Source: Massilia phosphatilytica (GTDB lineage: Bacteria > Pseudomonadota > Gammaproteobacteria > Burkholderiales > Burkholderiaceae_D). Taken from it: a stretch of 64,000 bases of DNA. The notes under the pieces were generated by a model. The model worked only from the letters and a program-made list of their open reading frames with translations, was not told the origin of the DNA and searched no databases. The stretch spans positions 62,001-126,000 of the forward strand of contig NZ_PUIP01000020.1 of the NCBI RefSeq assembly GCF_002968015.1, given 5' to 3'. Positions 1-8,561 of the stretch are shown here, piece by piece; position 1 is the stretch's first letter, and the number at the start of each line of letters is the position of its first letter. A program made the position numbers and the translations under genes.

Positions 1-1043
1 ACCATGAGCTTGAGGTGCATGTCATGGATGGCCTTCGTCATGCCCTTCGGATCGGGGAACCGCTCGCGGTCCCACGTCATGCCGCTCCAGCTGCCGTCCT
101 TGTCGCTGCCCCAGTACTGCCAGTCCTGCACGATATAGTCGAGCGGGAACTGCTCCTTGCGGAACGTGCGGGCCACCTCGACGAGGCGGTCCTGCGTCTG
201 GTAGCGCTCCTTGCTCATGAACAGGCCGAACGCCTGCTTCGGGATCATCGGCGCGGCGCCCGTGAGGTCGCGGTAGCCGGCCACGACGTCGTCCAGCGAG
301 GCGCCGGCCATGAAGTAGTAATCGACGCCGCCCGGTGCGCTTTCCGCCCACAGCGACGCGCCCTCGGCGTTATCCGTGAAGCGCATCTTCGAGTACGTAT
401 CCCACAGGATGCCGTAGCGTTCCGTCGACATCATGACGGGAATGACGATGCCGATATTCGTCTGCACCAGCAGCAGATCCTTGTTGCGGCGGTTGATGTC
501 GCCTTCGCCCACGAAGCCGAACCCGTAGATGCCTTCGCCGGGCTTGAGCGTGAACGTGTTGCGCGCTTCATAGGTCGGCGCGCCGGCCAGCTCGATCTTC
601 TTCAAGGTCTGTGGCGCGCTGCGCTTTTCCTGCGTATAGACCTTGCCCCGCCCATCCTGGAACGTGATGGCCCCCGTCGACTTGTCGATGACGATGCGCA
701 GCCGCTTGCTCTCGAGCGTCAGAGCGTCGGCGCCGTCGCGCGTCGTGAAGGCGACGGCCGCGGGCGGATGCGTGACGACGATGCTCGGATGGCGCCAGAA
801 GTTGTCGCCGAGCGTCGTGTTCACGCGCACCGTCGCCGGGCCGTAGAAGATCACGTTCTTGGTTACTCCGCCGACGCGGACCTGCACACCGTGCGCGATG
901 GGCGCATACGAGAAGGACGCCGTCGCGGCGGCGACCGGCAGCAGATGGCCGTTGGCGTCGAGGCCGGCGGGCGGTGCCGCGACGGCGCTTCCGGCAAATA
1001 CGGCGAGCAGCGCGCACGTCGGCAGCGCGGTGTGCTTGTTCAT
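1..1043 (-). CDS. Glycoside hydrolase family 31 protein, N-terminal part (runs off left edge)
   Basis: The ATG at 1041-1043 (minus strand) opens a frame that stays open for 347 codons to the window edge. Residues 1-22 form a signal peptide, so the enzyme is exported. It then shows the N-terminal beta-sandwich and the beginning of the TIM barrel typical of GH31 alpha-glucosidases/alpha-xylosidases: an IYGFGF segment, GVDYYFMAG, and DYIVQDWQYWGS near the truncated end. The catalytic aspartates lie outside the window, so alpha-xylosidase versus alpha-glucosidase cannot be decided. It is divergent from the esterase at 1227, and the shared 183-bp spacer holds a repeated palindrome that may be its operator. 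Confidence 0.88.
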   Translation of the reverse strand, partial: MNKHTALPTCALLAVFAGSAVAAPPAGLDANGHLLPVAAATASFSYAPIAHGVQVRVGGVTKNVIFYGPATVRVNTTLGDNFWRHPSIVVTHPPAAVAFTTRDGADALTLESKRLRIVIDKSTGAITFQDGRGKVYTQEKRSAPQTLKKIELAGAPTYEARNTFTLKPGEGIYGFGFVGEGDINRRNKDLLLVQTNIGIVIPVMMSTERYGILWDTYSKMRFTDNAEGASLWAESAPGGVDYYFMAGASLDDVVAGYRDLTGAAPMIPKQAFGLFMSKERYQTQDRLVEVARTFRKEQFPLDYIVQDWQYWGSDKDGSWSGMTWDRERFPDPKGMTKAIHDMHLKLM

Positions 1044-1121
1044 GGGATTCCTGGTCTTTGGATGTGGGATGCAGGCCGGACGTTAGCAGAATAAATTGTT
1101 CGGCGATAATACCAATTTTTA

Positions 1122-1147
1122 CGATATCGATAACAAAAACGATATCG
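1122..1147. promoter_or_regulatory. Repeated palindrome between divergent GH31 and esterase genes
   Basis: The 8-bp palindrome CGATATCG occurs twice, at 1122-1129 and 1140-1147, 18 bp apart, in an AT-rich stretch of a GC-rich spacer. The inner halves also make an inverted repeat ATATCG/CGATAT. The position 79-105 bp upstream of both start codons fits an operator for a sugar-responsive repressor. No regulator gene is adjacent in the window. Confidence 0.4.
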
Positions 1148-1226
1148 CAACAGGCCGTGTACGTACCCCAGAGCATCGAGATAGCGCTATCATCGGGTAT
1201 CCCTACAACGACAAAGGAGACACACG

Positions 1227-2117
1227 ATGAAACAGCTGTTGGCAGCCTGCGCCGTGGCGCTGAGCGTCGGCATGCCCGCCTGGGGGCAGCAGCCCGCCGC
1301 CCAGGCGGGGGAACGCCACTTCGTCCTGGAGAACACGCAGATCATCCCCATGCAATCGCAGTCCACGGGCAGGGCGCACGAGCTGGTCGTCGTGCTGCCG
1401 TCCAGCTACGCGGCGCATCCGGAAAAGCGTTATCCCGTCCTGTACTACCTCGACGCGTACTGGGACACGCCGCTCCTCACCGCCACGTACGGCAACCTGA
1501 TCTACGATAACCAGGTCCCCGAGTTCATCATGGTCGGCCTGTCGTATCCGGCCGGCGCCAACTATGACGTCGAGCGCCGCCGCGACTACACGATCACCAC
1601 GACCGATGCCGATTCCGGCAAGGCCGACGCCTTCCTCGGCTTCATCACGAAGGAAGTGGCGCCGCTGATCGAGAGCCGCTTCCGCGCCGAAAAGACGGAC
1701 CGCGTGATCTCCGGCAGCTCGCTGGGCGGCCTGTTCGCCATCGCGGCCGCGTACAAGGCGCCGGGCTTCTTCGCGGGCCACATCGCGATCAGCCCCGCGG
1801 CCGGCTGGGACCATGGTGCGCTCGGCAAGCTCGATGCGGCGTACGCCCGCGACCACAAGGGGCTGCCCGCGCGCATGTTCATCTCGCACGGCAGCATCGA
1901 ATATCCCGCGTTCCAGCAGCCCATCGCCGCGTTCCAGAAGCAGCTGGGCAACCGCCACTACCAGGGCCTGGCGCTGCAGACGTGGACGATGGAAGGGCTC
2001 GACCACACCGGCGTGAAAGGCGACGGTTATGTGCGCGGCCTGATGTGGGTGTGGAAGCCGAAGAAGCCGGCCGGACCGAGCGGACTGACGAAGGCGATGC
2101 AGCAGCAGGGCGAATAG
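1227..2117 (+). CDS. Secreted alpha/beta hydrolase, putative esterase (esterase D/IroE-like, PF00756 type)
   Basis: This 296-residue protein begins with a signal peptide (residues 1-21, ending at AWGQQ), so it acts in the periplasm or outside. The fold is the alpha/beta hydrolase of the putative-esterase family: a YPVLYYLDAYWD strand region, the nucleophile elbow GSSLGG with Ser165, and a C-terminal histidine in EGLDHTG. The family hydrolyses esters such as acetylated or feruloylated sugars and siderophores; the substrate here is unknown. A strong ribosome binding site (AAAGGAG) sits 8-14 bases before the ATG. Divergence from a GH31 gene suggests a role in polysaccharide breakdown, which is inference. 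Confidence 0.85.
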   Translation: MKQLLAACAVALSVGMPAWGQQPAAQAGERHFVLENTQIIPMQSQSTGRAHELVVVLPSSYAAHPEKRYPVLYYLDAYWDTPLLTATYGNLIYDNQVPEFIMVGLSYPAGANYDVERRRDYTITTTDADSGKADAFLGFITKEVAPLIESRFRAEKTDRVISGSSLGGLFAIAAAYKAPGFFAGHIAISPAAGWDHGALGKLDAAYARDHKGLPARMFISHGSIEYPAFQQPIAAFQKQLGNRHYQGLALQTWTMEGLDHTGVKGDGYVRGLMWVWKPKKPAGPSGLTKAMQQQGE

Positions 2118-2126
2118 GACAGTCGC

Positions 2127-2522
2127 TCAGCGTCCGCGGAAGTGCGACGCCTGCAGGAAGCGCAGGCCGGCGAGAACCTGGTCCACGCGTTCCCTGGACA
2201 GCCGGCCGATGCGTGCTCCCAGCCGTGCTTTCGGGATCGCGCTGATCTGCGAAGGCAGGACGACACTGCGTTTCTCGAGCCCGCCCTCGCCGGGCATCAG
2301 CGGCACGCAACCGGGCTCGCTCGCCCGCCTGAGATTCGTCGTCAGGGCGCAGACAACCACAGTGTCGATGCGCGAATGGTTGAACAGATCGTCCTGCACC
2401 ACAAGGTGCGGATGCGGATAGCCGGGCACCGATCCGCGCGTGCCGTCCGGCGCGACCCAGTAGAGCTCGCCCTGGTCGATGCGCCGTTCGGAGGGGAGCG
2501 GTAGCGTGTCGTGATCGTCCAT
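2127..2522 (-). CDS. PemK/MazF-like endoribonuclease toxin family protein, no antitoxin visible
   Basis: This 131-residue protein starts at MDDHD, preceded by an AAAGGA ribosome binding site. The family core is visible: GELYWVAPDGTRGS, then PHPHLVVQDD, VVVCALTTNLRRA and VVLPSQISAIPKARLG near the C-terminus. PemK/MazF proteins are SH3-like mRNA-cleaving toxins, normally encoded just after a small AbrB- or MetJ-like antitoxin. Here the upstream neighbour is on the opposite strand and the downstream neighbour is the convergent esterase, so no cognate antitoxin gene is present. It may be a solitary or retired toxin, or may be neutralised from another locus. The family call is by motif recognition only. 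Confidence 0.7.
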   Translation of the reverse strand: MDDHDTLPLPSERRIDQGELYWVAPDGTRGSVPGYPHPHLVVQDDLFNHSRIDTVVVCALTTNLRRASEPGCVPLMPGEGGLEKRSVVLPSQISAIPKARLGARIGRLSRERVDQVLAGLRFLQASHFRGR

Positions 2523-2580
2523 GTGGTTTCCAATCCTTTGAATGATAGGATAGCGCTTTAAGCATCGACCAGAGGTTGCC

Positions 2581-2808
2581 ATGACCATATTTGCCATGCC
2601 CGTATTCGACGCCACCGTCATCTACGAAGGCAATGAGCTGTTCAAGGGCCAGGGTGCCGCGCGCGGCTGGGCCGAGAAGCTGGCCAAGGAGATCGAGACC
2701 CCCGTCACGGTCGAGAAGATCGGTACCGGCTGGGCGCTGTGCGCAAAGCTGGACGGCGTCGATTGCCGCTGGGGCATCCTCGGTCAGCGGCTGAAGCGCC
2801 TCGGTTGA
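2581..2808 (+). CDS. Small hypothetical protein coupled to the MBL-fold gene
   Basis: This 75-residue protein has no signal peptide or membrane segment and is of mixed charge. I do not recognise a family. Its stop codon overlaps the ATG of the next gene as TGATG, so the two are probably translated together. Two cysteines (Cys54 in ALCAKL, Cys61 in DCRWG) are the only distinctive residues. It lies divergent from the PemK-like gene with a 58-bp spacer that must hold both promoters. Confidence 0.6.
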   Translation: MTIFAMPVFDATVIYEGNELFKGQGAARGWAEKLAKEIETPVTVEKIGTGWALCAKLDGVDCRWGILGQRLKRLG

Positions 2809-4145
2809 TGGCCGCGCTGACGGTCTCGCGGATCCTGCATGCGGGTTACGTGTTCGCATGCGAAGGCACCCGCATCGCTTTCGACACCATCTTCGAAAAC
2901 CCGTTCAGCCGCAACTGCCACGCGTTCCCGGACGTGCGCTTCGACGAAGCGCTGATCCGGCGCCAGCGCTTCGACGCGGTGTTCATCTCGCACTTCCACG
3001 ACGATCACTGCTCGCTCGAGAGCCTCGACCTGCTGGACCGCGCGACGCCGCTGTACATCTACTGCCTGTTCGACGAGCTGTTCGACATGGTGCGCGCGCT
3101 GGGTTTCACGCGCGTGCACGCGCTGCAACTGGACGTGGCGGTGGACGTCGGTCCGTTCCAGGTCGTGCCGCGCGAAGCGATGGATGCCGAGGTCGACTCA
3201 ATGTTCCAGATCCGCGCCGCCGGGCTGAACGTCCTGAACGTGGTCGACTCGTGGATCGACGATGCGGCGCTCGCGCGCCTCGTCGGCGAGAAGCCGTGGG
3301 ACCTCGTGCTGTGGCCGTTCCAGACCATGCGCGAGATCGAGGTGCTGGCCCCGACGCGCGCCGCGCCCGCGCCGCCAGCGCTGCCGGAGGAATGGCTGGA
3401 GCAGTTGCAGGCCCTGGCGCCGCGCTTCGTCGTGCCGAGTTCCTGCCAGTTCCAGCTCGAACCCTGGTCGTGGTACAACCGCGCCTTCTTCCCCATCTCG
3501 TATGCGCGGTTCGCCGACGAGGTGCAGGCCGTGCTGCCGCAGGCGCGCATCGTGCGCATGGACCCGTCGGTCTCGCTGGTGCTGGACGCCGGCGGGCTGC
3601 GTCCGGCGCCGCCGCTGGACTGGGTCATCCCGGTCGGCGCACAGGACGTCGACTACGTCTACGAAGGCAATGCCGACGCGCCGCCCACGGCCGACATCGC
3701 CGGCCATTTCGCCGCGCTGACGACGGACCAGTGGACGCGCGTGCTGGACTTTTGCCGTACCGGGCTGGCGGACCGATACGCCGCGCTCGACGACGAAAGC
3801 GATTATTTCGACAGCCCGCGCGTCTGGCAGTTGTCGATCTACGATCACGCGGGCGAGGTCACGCGCTTCCGCTACCGGCTGGCGCCAGGCAGCGCGATAC
3901 CTGTCGACGACGGGCAGCTGGGCTGGACTACCGACATCCCTGCCGTCAAACTGTACGCCGCGCTGGAACTGGGCGAGTCGCTGACGTCGCTGTACATGCG
4001 CATCAACGATGCCGTGTTCGATGCCGCCACGGAGCGCGACGTGGCGCAGGCCGACGTGGTCGAGGATCCGCTGATCCGCTGCCTGTTCAGCGAGGGGTTC
4101 GGCGCATACCAGAAGGCGCAGTTGCGGCGGCTGCTGGCACGCTAG
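2808..4145 (+). CDS. MBL-fold metallo-hydrolase
   Basis: This 445-residue protein begins with beta-strand repeats typical of the metallo-beta-lactamase fold (VSRILHAGYVFACEG). It carries the metal-binding motif H62-F-H64-D65-D66-H67 in SHFHDDHC. The N-terminal 200 residues therefore look like a di-metal hydrolase. The rest, including LWPFQTMREIEVL and a long C-terminal region of about 180 residues, matches nothing I can name. The start at 2808 is chosen because it overlaps the upstream stop (TGATG); a longer upstream reading would overlap the whole end of that gene. The stop overlaps that of the convergent DUF488 gene in the shared palindrome CTAG at 4142-4145. The substrate is unknown. Confidence 0.8.
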   Translation: MAALTVSRILHAGYVFACEGTRIAFDTIFENPFSRNCHAFPDVRFDEALIRRQRFDAVFISHFHDDHCSLESLDLLDRATPLYIYCLFDELFDMVRALGFTRVHALQLDVAVDVGPFQVVPREAMDAEVDSMFQIRAAGLNVLNVVDSWIDDAALARLVGEKPWDLVLWPFQTMREIEVLAPTRAAPAPPALPEEWLEQLQALAPRFVVPSSCQFQLEPWSWYNRAFFPISYARFADEVQAVLPQARIVRMDPSVSLVLDAGGLRPAPPLDWVIPVGAQDVDYVYEGNADAPPTADIAGHFAALTTDQWTRVLDFCRTGLADRYAALDDESDYFDSPRVWQLSIYDHAGEVTRFRYRLAPGSAIPVDDGQLGWTTDIPAVKLYAALELGESLTSLYMRINDAVFDAATERDVAQADVVEDPLIRCLFSEGFGAYQKAQLRRLLAR

Positions 4146-4693
4146 GCCTGCCCGAAGTCCAGTTCCGTTTGTTCCGGCGGATACGTGATGCGCAAGCCCT
4201 CGACGTGCGCGAACGGCGTGAGCTTGTGCGGCTTGCGCTGGCGCGCATCGATGATGTCGTCGACGGGCACGCCGCGCACCAGTAACGCGTCGGCGACGAG
4301 CGAGCGGTGGCAACGCCACGGCACCGCTTCCGCGCACATCAGCGCGCAGGGCCGGGTCTGGGCGAGTTCGATGACCGCATCGACGTTGGTGGCGAATTCG
4401 TCCGTCTGCATGTAGTCGGCGTAGCCGCGGAACGACGTGTTGCGCCAGCCGGCATTCGGCGACTCCTTGAGCGGCCGGCGCAGGCCGCCGAGGCCTTTCA
4501 GGTACCGGTATTCGATGCCGGCATCGAGCAGCGAGGCCGCGAGTTCATCCTGTCCGAACTGCGGATTGTGGCGCGACTTCGGCACCGTGCGGATGTCGAG
4601 CAGGCAAGCGATGCCGTTCTGCCAGAGCAGCCCGATGAACTCCTCGATCGTGCGGTTCGAATGACCGATGGTGCAGACGGATGCGGATGTCAT
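4142..4693 (-). CDS. DUF488 domain-containing protein
   Basis: This 183-residue cytoplasmic protein has the DUF488 landmarks: CTIGHSNRTIEEF at the N-terminus, DIRTVPKSRHNPQFG, the tyrosine-rich YRYLKGLGGLR, and the C-terminal ALMCAEAVPWRCHRS with its conserved cysteine and CHR. The family is widespread but its biochemical role is not established. Its 3' end overlaps the MBL-fold gene by four bases (shared CTAG), with both genes converging. Confidence 0.9.
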   Translation of the reverse strand: MTSASVCTIGHSNRTIEEFIGLLWQNGIACLLDIRTVPKSRHNPQFGQDELAASLLDAGIEYRYLKGLGGLRRPLKESPNAGWRNTSFRGYADYMQTDEFATNVDAVIELAQTRPCALMCAEAVPWRCHRSLVADALLVRGVPVDDIIDARQRKPHKLTPFAHVEGLRITYPPEQTELDFGQA

Positions 4694-4830
4694 GGCCTCA
4701 TTCTGGCACGGCCGCGCGGGGCAGGGCGCCCGCTTACTTACAGACTGAAACGTCTCTTACAGCGACCGCACAGAGCGTTTTGCTCGCGCGCGCTAGCATG
4801 AAGTCATCCACTTCATTCGGGAGAATAAAA

Positions 4831-5247
4831 ATGACTTTCAATAATCGCCCCCTCCTGCGCATCGCCGCCATCCTGGCCTTGAGTGCCGCGACCACGTCCG
4901 CGTTCGCGCAGAGCGCCGAATATCGCCGCGGCTACGACGACGGCTATGCCGCCGGCGTGCGCGAAGCCCGCGAGGGCCGCGGCGGCCGTGGCGACGGTCG
5001 CGGCTGGCGCATGTTCGTCGAGGACGCGGAATACGGTACGCATTTCGCGTCCTGCGACGCACGCCGTGCCGTGCGCTACCAAGTCGAGCGCAATCGCGGC
5101 GCCGTCCGCGCCGACAACCAGCTGTGCGGCGATCCGGCGCGCGGCGAACCGAAGCGGCTGCGCATCGTCTACCGATGCGGCGACAGCGACGCGGTGCGCG
5201 TGGTCGTGCGCGAGAACGAGACGGCGCAGTTGAGCTGCAGGCGGTAA
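4831..5247 (+). CDS. Small exported hypothetical protein
   Basis: This 138-residue protein has a clear signal peptide (residues 1-26, cleavage near AFAQS). The mature part opens with an arginine/glycine/tyrosine-rich stretch (YRRGYDDGYAAG) and a Gly-Arg repeat. It ends with a compact domain holding four cysteines, which suggests disulfides in the periplasm. I recognise no family. The start at 4831 follows GGGAGA; a longer upstream reading would lack a signal peptide. Confidence 0.7.
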   Translation: MTFNNRPLLRIAAILALSAATTSAFAQSAEYRRGYDDGYAAGVREAREGRGGRGDGRGWRMFVEDAEYGTHFASCDARRAVRYQVERNRGAVRADNQLCGDPARGEPKRLRIVYRCGDSDAVRVVVRENETAQLSCRR

Positions 5248-5329
5248 ATAGAGGTTGCCGTGCCTGAGCGGCCGGACATCGGTGCGCATCGTGTAGAATG
5301 TTGCATTATTGACACGATCACGCACCACC

Positions 5330-5863
5330 ATGATGACGATTTTCCGGCCTCTCGGCCTGTCGCTGCTGCTGGCCGCCCCCATCGCGAGCGCGGCCGACGC
5401 GCCGTTCTACTTCATCGACATTGCCGCCAAGGGCAACGCCGTCCTGTACAGCGAAGCGAAGGTCCCACCGAAGGGCGACCTGTCGTATGCGCTCGTCGAC
5501 CGGGTCGCCGCGGGATGCTGCTTCAGGGCCGGCGCGCGCAAGGCCGCACGCAAAGCGGGTGACGACGCGGACAAGTTCATGGCGGACGATGACAAGCCCA
5601 TTTTCAGCCATCCCGTCGACTTCAGCGGCGGGGCGAAACCCGAACCGGACCTGGCCTACGGCTTCGAAGGCATGCAAACGGTGACGAAGAAGGGCCGCGG
5701 CACGTACCAGGTGACGATGCAGGCCGGCGACCCGGTGTTCGTACGCACCTGCTACTCGGGCGAAGGAATGTGGCTGCGGCTGTTCCACCGGCTGGCCGAC
5801 AAGAAGCCGTACGCGAGCTACTACTATTATCTCGGGTACGACGTGGAGCCGACCTGCCGCTAG
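5330..5863 (+). CDS. Exported hypothetical protein
   Basis: This 177-residue protein starts MMTIF with a signal peptide of about 23 residues (ending IASAAD). The mature part has a CCFR pair, one CYSG cysteine and a C-terminal PTC, so disulfide bonding is likely. No family is recognised. No good ribosome binding site is seen; a TAGAAT -10-like box at 5294-5299 lies about 30 bases upstream. Its last 16 bases, including the stop TAG, form the left part of a 21-bp direct repeat whose second copy overlaps the end of the DeoR gene at 8574. This suggests the two genes were once convergent neighbours. Confidence 0.72.
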   Translation: MMTIFRPLGLSLLLAAPIASAADAPFYFIDIAAKGNAVLYSEAKVPPKGDLSYALVDRVAAGCCFRAGARKAARKAGDDADKFMADDDKPIFSHPVDFSGGAKPEPDLAYGFEGMQTVTKKGRGTYQVTMQAGDPVFVRTCYSGEGMWLRLFHRLADKKPYASYYYYLGYDVEPTCR

Positions 5864-5868
5864 TGTGC
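5848..5868. repeat. 21-bp direct repeat, left copy
   Basis: Identical over 21 bases to 8562-8582; the bases next to it on both sides differ. It ends the exported-protein gene (stop at 5861-5863). Confidence 0.85.
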
Positions 5869-5996
5869 TGGCGTTACCAGACGCCGTCGCGAATGTCCGG
5901 TTCGTGTTTTGAGAAAATGCTGATCAGCGGCAAAGTGCGCTTCCGGCTCGATTTCTGACGTACCAGACGGCTGCCAGCAACCCATTGCAGACCTTG

Positions 5997-6398
5997 TCAT
6001 GTTCCTCGATTGATCTTCCAGGGAACGCCAAACCGGTCTACAACGATTGCGTAACGGGGAGACCAGAATGTCCGCTGCGGTGCCATGATGACCTGCCCGT
6101 TGGTCTGTAGCGCACTAAAGTACGAATCGACCTTCGCTTCCGAATCAACTCCCAGCAATACATAGAATCCCACCGGCTTCTGGTACTGACTTTCCTCCAC
6201 ATCGGCACCGGCCAGCTCGACGCCATCGATGCAGATATTTGCGTGAACGATATGGTGCGCTGGACGTGCTGCGGATACCGAGACAGGCGAGTCTCCAACC
6301 TTGAGCATCGTGCCGATTTTCGCCCCGAGGCATTCCGCATAAAAGTTGAATGCCTCTTCGCACTCTCCGTTGAAATCGATGTGAAATGACAAGCTCAT
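5997..6398 (-). CDS. VOC family protein (PhnB-like glyoxalase fold)
   Basis: This 133-residue protein reads as a single vicinal-oxygen-chelate domain of the PhnB/3-demethylubiquinone-methyltransferase-like branch: DFNGECEEAFNFYAECLGAKIG, HANICIDG, GFYVLLGVDSEAKVDSYF, and the ending FWSPRYAIVVDRFGVPWKINR. Such proteins are small cytoplasmic metal-binding folds of varied or unknown substrate. It has an AGAAGGA ribosome binding site and follows the GH127 gene by 79 bases on the same strand. Its GC content is visibly lower than that of the flanking chromosome, in line with the whole repeat-bounded block being acquired. Confidence 0.88.
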   Translation of the reverse strand: MSLSFHIDFNGECEEAFNFYAECLGAKIGTMLKVGDSPVSVSAARPAHHIVHANICIDGVELAGADVEESQYQKPVGFYVLLGVDSEAKVDSYFSALQTNGQVIMAPQRTFWSPRYAIVVDRFGVPWKINRGT

Positions 6399-6477
6399 GT
6401 TTGCAATATCCTTCTGCGGTGGTCATTGACATTGACGTGGCATGGGAACGCCCGCTCCTGGCCGATCGATGTGCCAA

Positions 6478-8451
6478 CTAGGAGCGATCACGGAATGTGT
6501 CTTTGTGAAGGCGCCAGTAAGCGGAATAGCGTTGATGGTGCAGGTCAAATAACGGCCGAACGACGATGCCGTTTGCCGGACCGGCGTTCTTGATCTTGAA
6601 CGCGGACGGATCGCCGGGGAGTGGCGCGAGCCAGTCGGCGGGATTGCTGGACGTGCTGACGATATCGGGAACCGGCGCCGGCGCGATTTTCAGGAAGGCA
6701 TCCTTGTTCCCCACGTCGCTCGCAGGCATATTGTCCTTGCCAAGTTCTCCGGCCAGCAATACAGGGCCATGGAATATCGAGACCATCGAGGAGACGTCCC
6801 TGGCCTGCTCCAGCCGCAGCCCCGCTGGCAGCGTCAGGTCGATCACGTCACCGGCTTTCCATTGCCGCCTTAACGACAGATAGCCCGAGGGCTTTGCGGC
6901 CACGTCTTGCGGCTTGTCGTTGATCCTTGCCGTCACCGGTTTGGCGACCCATGCGGGGATGCGCACATTGAGGGTGACGGCGCGGGCGCCGGATTTCACC
7001 ACCGTCAAGCGCACCGGGTCGCCCCGCGTGATATCGCCTTGCTGCCGCAAAACCATCCCCGTTTCCCGCCAACTGAGCTCGGATGGAATGTACAGGTTCA
7101 CCCAGAGCGTATCGTCCTTGTGGAAGTAAATGCCTTCGTTGTAGCGTGCGGTGTTTTCGATACCGCTGCCCGTACAGCAAAAGCTGCCGTTGAGATAAGT
7201 GCGAAACTGCCCATGGAGCGGCGTGAAGTAGGTCACGGCGCCCGAATCGGGCGCTACCGACGCCAGCACGTGGTTGTACAACGCACGTTCGTAGTAGTCG
7301 GCAAGCTCCACGCGCGGGTTGCGCTCGAACAGCCGGGCGGTAAGCTTGAGCATGTTGTGGGTGTTACACGATTCGGCGGTCGTCGGGGGCAATACCTTCT
7401 GCTCATCGATCGACGGGCCGGCTTCCACGCCGGGTTTGTCGAACCATTCGTTGAATGAGTTGCCGCCGTTGGCGAACGAATGCCTGTGCACGACCAGCCG
7501 CCAGAAGTTCTCGGACGCCTTCAGTTCCACCAAGTTCCCATCGACGTTCGCGGAGTTCGCCAAGCCCACTGCCTGCGCGATGTGCGTATTGGCGTGCACG
7601 CCGCCGAGCCTATCCTCGCCCTCGGCCAGCGGGCCGACAAACCATGCGCGATTGAACATGCGGGCGGCGTCGAGGTGCCGGGGATCCTTGCTGATTTTGA
7701 AAAGTTCCGTCAGAGCGTCACTCATCGCACCAAATTCGTTTTGTGGATTGCGGCTGCCGTCCGTGCGGAGGATCCTGTCAATTTGCGCGGCATTCAGCGC
7801 CGCGAGTCGTTTCCCAAAATAGTCAGCCATCCTGGTGGCCACGTCGAGTGCCTGCTTGTTACCGACATAGGCATGGGCGTCGAGGAGGCCCGACATGATC
7901 TTCTGGATCGTGTAATAAGGCACGCCAATGCCCCCGGCATCGGCCCCGGGCTTGCCTTCAAGCTGGTCAAAGGCGGCCGGGGAAAAGGCGGCCAGGTAAC
8001 CATCCAGGTTCAGGATCCTCTGGCATGTGGCGAGCTCCCCCACGAGGTAGTTGACCCGGTCGCGAAAAAGGATGCTTCCCGTGGCCGCCGCCATGCGCGA
8101 AGCGGCGGACAAATAGTGCCCTGTCATGTGCCCACGGAGAAATTCACTATCCCAGCCGTCGTAGCCGCTCTCGATGCCTTCTTTTTGGGGAAGTTTGGCC
8201 AAAGCGCGGTAGGGGTACAGCAACTTGTCGGGATCATAAGACGCGAGCACCCCTTTGCGATGCAGCTCCTGTCGTACGTAAAACGGACTTCCCGGCAGCA
8301 AGCGCACCTGGTTTGCCAGGAAGGCACGCGCCGCGTCAACGGGAGCAGTACCCTGCACCGGAGGAACACCTTGGCCAAGGTCGTGGGCGGCACAATGCGC
8401 CGGAAGCGCCACGAGGGTGGCTTTGAGCATCGAACGTCGGGTGAAGGGCAT
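6478..8451 (-). CDS. Glycoside hydrolase family 127 protein (beta-L-arabinofuranosidase, former DUF1680)
   Basis: This 657-residue enzyme has a twin-arginine-type signal (TRRSMLKATLVAL), so export by Tat is likely. The GH127 (alpha/alpha)6-barrel landmarks are present: GHMTGHYLSA, HANTHIAQAVG and a cysteine/glutamate metal site formed by Glu360 and Cys362 (ESCNTHN) with Cys425-Cys426 (FCCTGSG). This matches the zinc ligands known from the bifidobacterial enzyme HypBA1. The family releases beta-L-arabinofuranose from plant glycoproteins. I chose the start at 8451 because AAAGG lies 8 bases upstream and the Tat motif then stands at residue 4; an ATG 42 bases further up lacks a site. Confidence 0.92.
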   Translation of the reverse strand: MPFTRRSMLKATLVALPAHCAAHDLGQGVPPVQGTAPVDAARAFLANQVRLLPGSPFYVRQELHRKGVLASYDPDKLLYPYRALAKLPQKEGIESGYDGWDSEFLRGHMTGHYLSAASRMAAATGSILFRDRVNYLVGELATCQRILNLDGYLAAFSPAAFDQLEGKPGADAGGIGVPYYTIQKIMSGLLDAHAYVGNKQALDVATRMADYFGKRLAALNAAQIDRILRTDGSRNPQNEFGAMSDALTELFKISKDPRHLDAARMFNRAWFVGPLAEGEDRLGGVHANTHIAQAVGLANSANVDGNLVELKASENFWRLVVHRHSFANGGNSFNEWFDKPGVEAGPSIDEQKVLPPTTAESCNTHNMLKLTARLFERNPRVELADYYERALYNHVLASVAPDSGAVTYFTPLHGQFRTYLNGSFCCTGSGIENTARYNEGIYFHKDDTLWVNLYIPSELSWRETGMVLRQQGDITRGDPVRLTVVKSGARAVTLNVRIPAWVAKPVTARINDKPQDVAAKPSGYLSLRRQWKAGDVIDLTLPAGLRLEQARDVSSMVSIFHGPVLLAGELGKDNMPASDVGNKDAFLKIAPAPVPDIVSTSSNPADWLAPLPGDPSAFKIKNAGPANGIVVRPLFDLHHQRYSAYWRLHKDTFRDRS

Positions 8452-8520
8452 CAGACGCCTTTCTTCAAATGGGATGGCTAACGTAAGAATCACCGTGCCG
8501 CCGTGCGAAGGCGGAGGCCG

Positions 8521-8550
8521 AATATCGGCCGACTACCCATGAATTGTCAA
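8521..8550 (-). promoter_or_regulatory. Probable promoter of the GH127 gene
   Basis: On the minus strand a perfect TTGACA (-35, plus-strand 8545-8550) is followed after 18 bases by GATATT (-10, 8521-8526). The GH127 start is 70 bases downstream. The promoter lies just inside the right repeat, so the inserted block brings its own promoter. Confidence 0.55.
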
Positions 8551-8561
8551 GCAGGAAAAAT

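Noticed and set aside
2858-4285. Plus-strand frame of 475 codons overlapping the MBL-fold gene
   Set aside because: Arginine/alanine-rich shadow frame; the MBL frame has the metal-binding motif and correct coupling to its neighbour.
5309-5314. TTGACA-like hexamer as a -35 box for the exported-protein gene at 5330
   Set aside because: It lies only 16 bases before the start codon, so no room remains for a -10 box and start site.
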